30,349 nt of DNA from CALEUX01 sp964608615 (GTDB taxonomy: Bacteria > Bacteroidota > Bacteroidia > Bacteroidales > Marinilabiliaceae): positions 1 through 30,349 of the forward strand of contig CAZSQG010000048.1 in NCBI GenBank assembly GCA_964608615.1, read 5' to 3'. A program made the position numbers and the translations under genes. Position 1 is the stretch's first letter. Every line of letters starts with the position of its first letter. This document shows, piece by piece, positions 1-6,068 of the stretch. The notes under the pieces are model-generated. The model saw only the letters and a program-made list of their open reading frames with translations, ran no database searches and was not told the DNA's origin.

Positions 1-125
1 TCTTGAAATTGTGTCATTAAAGTTGATTTTCCACAACGCCTAACACCTGTGGCAATTTTAATTAAACCACTGTCTTTAAGAACACTAAGTATATCTAAGT
101 ACCGTTTACGCGCTATTGTTTTCAT
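1..125 (-). CDS. N-terminus of AAA ATPase (AAA_14/DUF4143 type), cut by window edge
   Basis: Only the first 41 codons are in the window; the rest lies beyond position 1. The ATG is the complement of 123-125. The translation starts MKTIARKRYLDIL and contains a Walker A loop GVRRCGKST around residues 27-35, followed by LMTQFQ. The form GVRR-C/S-GKS is the usual P-loop of the large ATP-binding family that carries a C-terminal DUF4143 domain. These proteins are often mobile-element or toxin-antitoxin-like accessory genes, and their cellular role is mostly unknown. An 11-bp inverted repeat (141-151/172-182) lies just upstream and could be an operator. The family call rests on the P-loop and N-terminal pattern only. 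Confidence 0.75.
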   Translation of the reverse strand, partial: MKTIARKRYLDILSVLKDSGLIKIATGVRRCGKSTLMTQFQ

Positions 126-140
126 AGAGGAAAGACAAAC

Positions 141-182
141 AAATTCCTAAAACTATTAGAAAATAAAAACATTTAGGAATTT
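141..182. repeat. 11-bp perfect inverted repeat upstream of the ATPase gene
   Basis: AAATTCCTAAA at 141-151 is repeated as its exact complement at 172-182 with a 20-bp AT-rich spacer. It sits 16 bp before the start codon of the minus-strand ATPase, where it could act as an operator or a leader hairpin. Function is inferred from position only. Confidence 0.4.
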
Positions 183-293
183 CATAGTTCGCTTTTGGGT
201 CAATTTCGGTTTATTGCATTTTTAAAACAGCCTTAATCCTAAAGTGTTGGCGAAAATTCTTTCTATATGCAAAAAACGGTAAGTTCATTTCTG

Positions 294-309
294 ATCATTG
301 GTGTCCGGT
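294..309. repeat. IS-end-like motif, copy 1
   Basis: The 16-bp sequence ATCATTGGTGTCCGGT is identical to 30252-30267, and similarity continues with AT-rich sequence. The copy near the right edge lies just outside what looks like a transposase C-terminus, so this may be a terminal sequence of the same kind of insertion sequence left as a remnant. Apart from this motif and the inverted repeat at 141-182, I see nothing gene-like in 126-458. Confidence 0.35.
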
Positions 310-458
310 TAAAATTCATAGAATTGTTTTTCTCAAGATTATTTAAATCGTAAATTTACTTTCAATTTTGTTATCTGATCAGCTATGAAATGAGCATGAG
401 AATTTTTATATCGACGAAGTCAAAATCATACTCGCAAACATAGATGACTACTAGTTAA

Positions 459-546
459 TTCCCCGAAAAATCGGGGCTACATCTCCCCTCTGAAAGGCGG
501 GAGGCAATGTGACCATTGAAAAACAAATTATAGACACATGAAAGAG
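459..546 (+). repeat. Two-hairpin dispersed element, copy A
   Basis: This 88-bp stretch matches 26931-27021 at roughly 85 percent identity. It has two GC-rich hairpins (CCCCGA 461-466 with TCGGGG 471-476; CTCCC with GGGAG around 483-502) and then the conserved run GTGACCATTGAAAAACAAAT followed by ACACATGAAAGAG. Stem bases differ between copies but pairing is kept, which suggests structure in RNA or DNA is maintained. The last nine bases are the first three codons of the small gene at 538. Confidence 0.6.
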
Positions 547-720
547 CCCAATTGCGAAACCTGCCCCATAAAGGCTAAATATGACAACAACCCCAAATCA
601 TTGATTGGGAGATTCTGGCGTTGGCATATCAATTTCTGTCCCGGATGGAAAGCGTATTTCCGATCTTTGGATGATGAGAAAAAACAAATACTGACTGAAA
701 AATATAAGCTAAAAAAGTAA
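538..720 (+). CDS. Small Cys/His-containing protein of unknown function
   Basis: This 60-residue protein has Cys6-x2-Cys9 near the N-terminus and an aromatic segment RFWRWHINFCPGWKAYF (residues 25-41) with His30 and Cys34. The spacing Cys-x2-Cys-x20-His-x3-Cys could bind zinc or iron, but this is inference. There is no signal peptide or membrane segment, and the C-terminus is Lys-rich. I believe similar short proteins with this W-x-WH-x3-CPGWK pattern occur in other anaerobic bacteria, but I know no function. The start ATG lies at the 3' end of a dispersed two-hairpin element whose other copy (27014) also has ATGAAAGAG but is closed at once by a stop. It stands alone, with no partner gene on its strand nearby. 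Confidence 0.65.
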   Translation: MKEPNCETCPIKAKYDNNPKSLIGRFWRWHINFCPGWKAYFRSLDDEKKQILTEKYKLKK

Positions 721-753
721 TTCCAAAAAACGCTATCCTAATAAATAGCTGAT

Positions 754-840
754 TGTCATTTCGAGTTGCCACTCAATAAATTGGGCAAAAGGTGAACATG
801 ACAGGGAGATTGTAAATCTGTCATTGTAAGCGTAGCGAAA
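754..840. repeat. REP-like repeat unit 1
   Basis: First of three roughly 90-bp units sharing TGTCAT, GAGTTGCCAC, CAATAAATTGGG, GTGAACATGACA, AAATCTGTCATTG and TAGCG blocks in the same order. TGTCAT and ATGACA, and CCAAT/ATTGG inside them, can pair into a nested hairpin. This unit is the most diverged. Open frames here are by-products of the repeat. Confidence 0.7.
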
Positions 841-931
841 AACCAAACCCATTTGATATGGAAATAAACGCCCTCTTACATTGAACATTAGATCCCTCAC
901 TCCGTGCGGGAGGACAATAAGTTGCACGTAT

Positions 932-986
932 GATAGCTGGGGGTTTGAGGGGCAGGCTCCACCTGCCCCTCAAACCCCCAGCTATC
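932..986. repeat. Perfect 25-bp inverted repeat with 5-nt loop
   Basis: Positions 932-956 and 962-986 are exact reverse complements around the loop CTCCA. The stem is GC-rich (core GGGGGTTTGAGGGGCAGG) and so would form a very stable hairpin. It sits between REP-like units 1 and 2 and is not followed by a T run, so it does not look like an ordinary intrinsic terminator. It may be a dispersed palindromic element of its own. Confidence 0.85.
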
Positions 987-1005
987 TCCCATTAAAAAAG
1001 AGCGG

Positions 1006-1099
1006 TGTCATCCTGAGTTGCCACCCAATTAATTGGGCAAAATGTGAACATGACAGAGAGAGAGCATAAATCTGTCATTGGTAGCGAAGCGATGGATCT
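1006..1099. repeat. REP-like repeat unit 2
   Basis: Second unit of the 754-1287 cluster, with the same block order as units 1 and 3; CCCAATTAATTGGG here is a perfect palindrome. It ends with GGTAGCGAAGCGATGGATCT. Confidence 0.75.
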
Positions 1100-1124
1100 A
1101 ACCCTTAATTCATTCGCGGCAGCC

Positions 1125-1217
1125 TGTCATCCAGAGTCGCCACCCAATAAATTGGGCAAAATGTGAACATGACAGAGAGATCATAAATCTGTCATTGGTA
1201 GCGCAGCGATGGATCTT
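1125..1217. repeat. REP-like repeat unit 3, with a partial fourth unit to 1287
   Basis: Third unit, nearly identical to unit 2 over most of its length. TGTCAT (1125-1130) can pair with ATGACA (1169-1174), with CCCAAT-AA-ATTGGG inside. A degenerate tail follows at 1238-1287, again with ATTGGTAGCG and a GAAACGAGAAATCTC ending of the kind common in Bacteroidota dispersed repeats. No gene is visible in 721-1432. Confidence 0.75.
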
Positions 1218-1432
1218 ATTATCAATGAATCGCAAACCTGTTATTGGTAGCGCAGGATCTATCATTAGTAACGAAACGAGAAATCTCAAAGTCAATTTAT
1301 TTCCCGGTTACTAGTATTTTTTAGTATTCTTCTGTTTGAACACAATTTTCAAAACACTTCACTATCATAGATCTTTTAACAATGTAATATTAAAGATTTT
1401 TGGTAGTGTGGTAACAATTACGCTTTCTTTGT

Positions 1433-2650
1433 TTAGTCATGGGTCATAATCAGCAAGGGATCTCCAATAAGATTCTGGTAAATAGGGCGATAGCGGTTTG
1501 TGTCATAAAATTTTGCAACGTTTACCTTTTTTATGCTTTCGCCATTTGCATCTTTACGAACAACATCAATAGGAACATAATCGTATTTCCCGTCACGTAT
1601 GCATACCATCTGTCCGAACATGCCACGAGCAATAAGATCGAGAGCCAGGTTTCCATAGGCAGTAGGAACAATAGAGTCGAGAGCATCAGGTTGTCCTGAA
1701 CGTACCAGATAACCCAGTTTCTGATTCATGATATTTATTTCACGTCCATTATTATATTTAGCGGAGCGTTTTTTTAGTTGGCTACACACAATCTCCCCAA
1801 TACCTCCCAGCTTTTTATGTCCAAAGCTATCGACCTCATTACTGGCATATATCTCATCTGCTCCTGCCATTTTGGCTCCTTCGGAAACCAATAACACCGC
1901 ATACTTGCTGGGATTGTGGTTGCGGTCCTCAACCATTAGAGCTGTTAGTTTTTCTATATCAAATGGATATTCGGGAATAACGCAACGATCGGCTGCGCCA
2001 CCTAACGTGGGTAAAAGGGCGGAAAAACCTGCATTACGTCCAAACACCTCAAGTACGAGAAAGCGTTCGTGTGAGCCGGCACAAGTTCTTAACTCATGAG
2101 TCAGTTCAATGGTGCGTGTTATACAGGTGCTAAAGCCTATGCAATACTCTGTGCCAGGCACATCGCCGTCCATTGTTTTGGGTATGGCAATAATCTTGAC
2201 ACCTTCCTGATGTAAGCGATAGGCATAACTAAGGGTGTCATCTCCGCCAATAGGAATAAGATAATCGAGTTCAAGATATTCAATATTTTCAAGTGCCGAT
2301 GGAGTAAGATCATTTATCGGATTTTTATATTTTCCTCTTAAATGGTCAGGCAGATCATTAAGAGCTACCTTGTCGGCCTTTGTACGGCTGGAGTGCAGAA
2401 ATGTACCACCAGTACGGCCAATTCGATTAACGATACCCTCGGTTAATTCAATGCAATATTCTTGTTCATTGAAAGGTTTTGATGGATCGATGGAAATAAC
2501 ACCTTTCCATCCGTTTTTTATGCCAATAACTCGATAGCCTTCGCGTATGGCACGCAAGGTAGTAGCACGAATAGCCGGATTTAACCCAGGAACATCACCA
2601 CCTCCAGTAAGAATACCAATGGTTCTTGCTTTTGAATTGTATGTTTTCAT
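1433..2650 (-). CDS. 6-phosphofructokinase, probably pyrophosphate-type by active-site residues
   Basis: This 405-residue cytosolic glycolytic enzyme phosphorylates fructose 6-phosphate. Visible motifs are GILTGGGDVPGLN (residues 12-24, nucleotide-binding loop), GGDDT (135-139), PKTMDGD (157-163, catalytic Asp pair), SHER (193-196) and EVFGRNAGF (201-209). In the ATP enzyme of E. coli the equivalents are GGDGS and PGTIDND. The Gly-to-Asp and Gly-to-Lys changes at these two places are the established signature of pyrophosphate-dependent phosphofructokinases, so PPi rather than ATP is the likely donor (inference). The Asn of TIDND is Gly here. The start ATG is clear, with a 213-bp AT-rich gap before the next upstream gene. 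It has no operon partner. Confidence 0.93.
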   Translation of the reverse strand: MKTYNSKARTIGILTGGGDVPGLNPAIRATTLRAIREGYRVIGIKNGWKGVISIDPSKPFNEQEYCIELTEGIVNRIGRTGGTFLHSSRTKADKVALNDLPDHLRGKYKNPINDLTPSALENIEYLELDYLIPIGGDDTLSYAYRLHQEGVKIIAIPKTMDGDVPGTEYCIGFSTCITRTIELTHELRTCAGSHERFLVLEVFGRNAGFSALLPTLGGAADRCVIPEYPFDIEKLTALMVEDRNHNPSKYAVLLVSEGAKMAGADEIYASNEVDSFGHKKLGGIGEIVCSQLKKRSAKYNNGREINIMNQKLGYLVRSGQPDALDSIVPTAYGNLALDLIARGMFGQMVCIRDGKYDYVPIDVVRKDANGESIKKVNVAKFYDTNRYRPIYQNLIGDPLLIMTHD

Positions 2651-2864
2651 AGTTTAATAAGGATTTAATAAGCGATTCAGAATTTCGATACTACCATAAA
2701 AAGTGATATGAATCTTACTTATTGAATTTTGCAATTAAAAATCAACAGCTTCGTTAAGTTTTTCAACATCAGCTTTGTCTCTTACTTTATAAAGATTGAT
2801 GAACTTTTATGATTAATTTCAAAAACCTTAAATTAATTTGCCATTAAATACAACCAAATTTTCA

Positions 2865-3419
2865 TTAATCAAGTCCAAAACGATATCCGATTGAGAATGT
2901 AATTGGCCACAGGCCATTTTTAAAATCCACTCCAACATCATCTTTTAAATAATCGATATAATCATTTACTGCTGAATCACGAACGGGGAATAAAAGTGCC
3001 ATTGTCCAGAAACCTTTTTTATAAGAGCGTTTCCCTGTATCAATACCTAACCCAAATGAAGTACCATAAAATAGTTTATTATAACTGGTAGCATTGGTTA
3101 CTGCTATTGCTGCATTATAACCATACATTCCAATCAAAAAGAAATTTGTCCTTGTTTTTTTTTCCGACAGAAAACGAATCTTGGCTCCAACATTATATCC
3201 CATTCCTGCAATTGCATACCCTACTCCACCAAAAAAACCAATATTTTCCTGCGGATACAGAAGAATATTACCTCCAATTCCACCATAATCCAACCCCATT
3301 CCGATACCTAAAGATACCTTTTCGGCATTGTTATCAATAATTGTTTCTTTTTCTTGTGCAAATAAACTGAATGTTGAAATTAAACAACATAATAAGAACA
3401 AATAAAAAACACTTCTCAT
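2865..3419 (-). CDS. Secreted, probably outer-membrane beta-barrel protein, unknown function
   Basis: A 184-residue protein with a signal peptide (MRSVFYLFLLCCLISTFSLFAQ, cleaved near residue 21). The mature part alternates Gly/aromatic-rich strands such as KVSLGIGMGLDYGGIGGNIL, IGFFGGVGYAIAGMGYNVG and TNFFLIGMYGYNA. It ends with ITFSIGYRFGLD, the aromatic C-terminal strand typical of small outer-membrane barrels. I cannot name a family with certainty; it resembles small OmpX/OprF-like or porin-like barrels of Bacteroidota. It is separated from the pectinesterase by 145 bp and may be transcribed independently. The role is unknown. Confidence 0.7.
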   Translation of the reverse strand: MRSVFYLFLLCCLISTFSLFAQEKETIIDNNAEKVSLGIGMGLDYGGIGGNILLYPQENIGFFGGVGYAIAGMGYNVGAKIRFLSEKKTRTNFFLIGMYGYNAAIAVTNATSYNKLFYGTSFGLGIDTGKRSYKKGFWTMALLFPVRDSAVNDYIDYLKDDVGVDFKNGLWPITFSIGYRFGLD

Positions 3420-3564
3420 TACAGTACAAATGTTAGAATTATCCCTACTCTTATGATTTTCGGATTCCTCATTAAAACAATTGAAAAACTAAGTAAATTT
3501 TAAACTAATATAATCAGAATATTGAATTTCAATAATAAAAAGACTAATTAATAGTGTTTATTTA

Positions 3565-4527
3565 TTATTCCCTTATCCAACTTACACCATCAGTAGCTAA
3601 TATATTATCGCGTGTATATTTTAAGGCTTCATTTGTTTTTAGCTGATGACTCCAACTTATTCTTTCGGCTGCATTTGCCCCCGAACCAGTATTCTTATAT
3701 TCGGCAAAATAGGCAGTTTTATCCCTTTGTGTATTATCCCAGTTCGACCACCCTTCGGGTAAAATATGTTGGCCTAAACTGCAGTTCAAAAAAACAACCT
3801 TAGCATAATCGCGCCATGGCCTTCCAAGATAAACCTTTGAAACACCATCATCGGCAGTTATTTTGCATTGGATAAATACAAATCCAAATGATACATTAAA
3901 TGGTGTACTGGCAGCAGTAATATACGAATCGCTTTTACTATGAATAATGCACTCTTCAAATAAGGCCGTTGATGCTCCAAAAATAAAGTCAGTAGTACCT
4001 TCAATATAACAACTTTTAAAGTAGTGACGATTACCCTCTCCTGCTGCATAAAGAGTATCCTGATTGCCTATAATCCTACAGTTTTTAAACATGCACCGGT
4101 TTCCTTCCACATGCAAAGCAACAGCTTGCCCCACACAACCGGCAGTATTTTCAATGGTCAGATTCCCGGCATAAAAATCATCAGCTTCCACCTGTAAAGT
4201 GTACGTGTAAAAAGTACTGTTTCGCCCTCTACCTATTTTATCAAAATAGTCGTTATAAGAAATAATGGTCTTTTCTTTGCTTTCACCTATAAGAGCTAAT
4301 CGGGTATTGCATGCCGGAACTTTAATTTTTTCGTGATACAAACCGTTTTTAATGTAAATTGTGACAACTGAATCGGGAAAAGCTTTAGATGCATCAATGG
4401 CAGCCTGAATGGAAGTAAAGTCTCCGCTACCATCAAGTGAAACAACATAATTGTACTTCTCCAACCCAAAAAGTGGAACTGATAAAAAGCATAGCACTAA
4501 TACTGATAAAAACAGTTTTCTTTTCAT
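3565..4527 (-). CDS. Secreted pectinesterase (carbohydrate esterase family 8)
   Basis: A 320-residue enzyme that removes methyl esters from pectin. A signal peptide (residues 1-21) directs it to the periplasm or outside. The family motifs are all present: NGLYHEKI (61-68), QAVAL (134-138), QDTL with Asp157, DFIFG with Asp180, and LGRPW with Arg236. These supply the oxyanion Gln, the acid/base and nucleophile Asp pair and the substrate-binding Arg, so the enzyme should be active. Length is normal for bacterial CE8 with no extra domains. The only other pectin-type gene seen is the GH105 lipoprotein at 21310, 17 kb away, so there is no compact polysaccharide utilisation locus or SusC/D pair here. 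Confidence 0.95.
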   Translation of the reverse strand: MKRKLFLSVLVLCFLSVPLFGLEKYNYVVSLDGSGDFTSIQAAIDASKAFPDSVVTIYIKNGLYHEKIKVPACNTRLALIGESKEKTIISYNDYFDKIGRGRNSTFYTYTLQVEADDFYAGNLTIENTAGCVGQAVALHVEGNRCMFKNCRIIGNQDTLYAAGEGNRHYFKSCYIEGTTDFIFGASTALFEECIIHSKSDSYITAASTPFNVSFGFVFIQCKITADDGVSKVYLGRPWRDYAKVVFLNCSLGQHILPEGWSNWDNTQRDKTAYFAEYKNTGSGANAAERISWSHQLKTNEALKYTRDNILATDGVSWIRE

Positions 4528-4765
4528 TGTAACCTTAGCTCGTGAGTTTATTTTTATTATGATGAATAATTAGTTAACTCAATGTCGTTTAACTAAACAG
4601 GCAATAAGTATAATAATAACCAAGCCCTCACCCTTTGTTACTCTATAGAAGCAACGCAGTTTAATTTCTTAGTTGAGGTTTAAACACAATTTACAGTATC
4701 TTCATCCAACAATATAATAATTTTAGACTCCATTTGTAGTCATAATTGCTTCTTAATCAAATTTT

Positions 4766-4960
4766 TTACTCTTCAATCTCTTTTACACGTCCCACCTGCC
4801 CGTCGGTTAACCTAACTTTTATTCCGTGAGGGTGAGAAGGACTTTTTGTTAAAATATCTTTTACAATGCCATGGGTTAAGTGTCCCGTGCGTTGATCGTT
4901 TTTAAGAACAATGGAAACCTTAATCCCTGGTTTTATGTTTTTTCGTTCCTGTCCATCCAT
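4766..4960 (-). CDS. ywbE: YwbE family protein (DUF2196)
   Basis: This 64-residue cytosolic protein matches the YwbE family over its whole length: GQERKNIKPGIKVSIVLK, then DQRTGHLTHGIVKDILT, then HPHGIKVRLTDGQVGRVKEI. The family is widespread in Firmicutes and Bacteroidota as a stand-alone small beta-rich protein of unknown function. Recognition is from the near-invariant pattern DQRTG-L-T-G-VKDILT and HPHGIKVRL-DGQVGRV. It is monocistronic as far as can be seen, 238 bp upstream of the pectinesterase with nothing notable between them. Confidence 0.9.
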   Translation of the reverse strand: MDGQERKNIKPGIKVSIVLKNDQRTGHLTHGIVKDILTKSPSHPHGIKVRLTDGQVGRVKEIEE

Positions 4961-5220
4961 ATCTTTATTATATTTATCTAATAATTAACCGTTATTTGAA
5001 ATAATAAACCTCGTAATAACAGGCTAAATTAGCGAAAAATGAAAAGCGAATAAATGAAATTTTTCATATTCGTGGTTTTGATGAACTACTCCAACTGAAT
5101 ATAAACTGTATATAATTAAACCCATCTTGATGCAATTTAAGTTAGGCGTTATTGTTGGGATATCCCGGAAAGATTAAAAAAAAGGTTAATATCTTTTCCT
5201 TAAAACACGAAGTCAAACTT

Positions 5221-5237
5221 TTGGCACCTCCTTTGTA
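5221..5237 (+). promoter_or_regulatory. Sigma-54-like promoter
   Basis: TTGGCAC-CTCCT-TTGTA has the TGGCAC-N5-TTG architecture of -24/-12 promoters, with GT in place of the usual GC at -12. A second site of the same architecture is at 20479-20495 (minus). Transcription would start near 5248. The first clear plus-strand gene is the lipoprotein at 5566, leaving a 300-nt leader. I found no convincing gene in 5248-5565, only 18-19-codon frames. Confidence 0.4.
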
Positions 5238-5426
5238 TGAATCAACCATCATAATAAATTTTGATAAGTAGATTATACTTTTATATTAAAGAGAGACTTG
5301 GTTTATTTAATTTTGTAAGAAAATTATGAATCAGTAAGAAAATAAAATTATTTATAAAACCCGGATATTTATGAAAAATATAGAGCCTGGCGAAGTTCCT
5401 TCCTTAGAAATAAACAAACAAGGATA

Positions 5427-5454
5427 TTGATAAATAAGAATCTTTATACCTTTG
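5427..5454 (+). promoter_or_regulatory. Possible Bacteroidota-type promoter
   Basis: TTG at 5427-5429 and TACCTTTG at 5447-5454 fit the -33/-7 consensus (TTG, TAnnTTTG), but the 17-bp spacer is about two bases short. The start would fall near 5461, giving a leader of about 105 nt for the lipoprotein gene, including a small TTCCC-GCA-GGGAA hairpin. Confidence 0.35.
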
Positions 5455-5565
5455 CTTTTACTTTGTTTATTCTTTAAAATGTGGCTTCCCGCAGGGAAAT
5501 ATTCTTAAAAAAATGAAACAATTAATTTCAAAAAGTGTATTAACTAAACACATTAATTTTCAATT

Positions 5566-6009
5566 ATGAATCAAGCATATTCAAGAAGTGTAAATCGCAA
5601 TGATAAACATTCTTACGAGCTTCAACCATCGATAAATAAGAATAAATCACGAGTAAAAAAGACACTTTTCTATCTGATTTCTTGTGTTCTTATATCTTCT
5701 CTATTTTTCTCCTGCCAAAAGGAAGAATCTTTTGAAGAAACATTATTAATTGGGACATGGGTATCCGGAACTGATTATTATAAATATATCTCAGGTGGAA
5801 TGGGTAAAAATTGGGATACAAGCGATGAGGTTACTGAGGAGGAAGCTACGACATTTACCTGGACATTGGAACAATCGGAATTAACTCATATTTTCATTAT
5901 GCAAATTGGAGGTAATGTTCCAAAGGTTTATACAGTTACCGAACTGACTTCTACAACGTTGAAATATGAAGATGAGTATTCAAGTTATTCTTATACCAGG
6001 GTTAATTAG
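5566..6009 (+). CDS. Lipoprotein of unknown function
   Basis: A 147-residue protein with a lipoprotein signal: hydrophobic stretch TLFYLISCVLISSLFFSC with lipobox LFFSC and acylated Cys at residue 50. The segment before the hydrophobic core is unusually long (about 31 residues, basic), and no ATG, GTG or TTG lies between, so 5566 is the only reasonable start. The mature part (LIGTWVSGTDYYKY... TWTLEQSELTHIF... YTVTELTSTTLKYEDEY) has the GTW, T-L-L-Y-D pattern of small lipocalin-like Bacteroidota lipoproteins, a beta-barrel fold with unknown ligand (inference). A terminator follows directly. Two candidate promoters lie upstream (5221, 5427). Confidence 0.65.
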   Translation: MNQAYSRSVNRNDKHSYELQPSINKNKSRVKKTLFYLISCVLISSLFFSCQKEESFEETLLIGTWVSGTDYYKYISGGMGKNWDTSDEVTEEEATTFTWTLEQSELTHIFIMQIGGNVPKVYTVTELTSTTLKYEDEYSSYSYTRVN

Positions 6010-6050
6010 TTAAGGCTGTTTAAGAAAGCTTTAACTGTGAGTTTTTTTTA
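6008..6050 (+). terminator. Intrinsic terminator after the lipoprotein gene
   Basis: AGTTAAGGCT (6008-6017) pairs with AGCTTTAACT (6027-6036) with one G-U pair, followed by GTGAG and a run of eight T. It overlaps the stop codon region of the lipoprotein gene and separates it from the AsmA gene. Confidence 0.6.
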
Positions 6051-6068
6051 TTTCTCTCCAAATATACT

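Noticed and set aside
733..1295. Minus-strand open frames encoding similar peptides (NDRF-ISLSCS...)
   Set aside because: They arise only because the REP-like units are repeated; no start context, no protein-like composition, and they follow the repeat boundaries.
2130..2160. TGGCAC...TTGCA resembling a sigma-54 promoter on the minus strand
   Set aside because: The spacer is 6 instead of 5 bp and it lies inside the coding sequence of the phosphofructokinase, in conserved codons.
2735..2806. Minus-strand frame ending KVRDKADVEKLNEAVDF before the phosphofructokinase gene
   Set aside because: It looks protein-like but has no start codon and an upstream stop after 23 codons; it may be the scrap of a lost gene, too short to call.
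5371..5430. Short frames at 5371 (19 codons) and 5513 (18 codons) in the leader of the lipoprotein gene
   Set aside because: No similarity, no ribosome binding site and AT-rich composition; treated as leader sequence.
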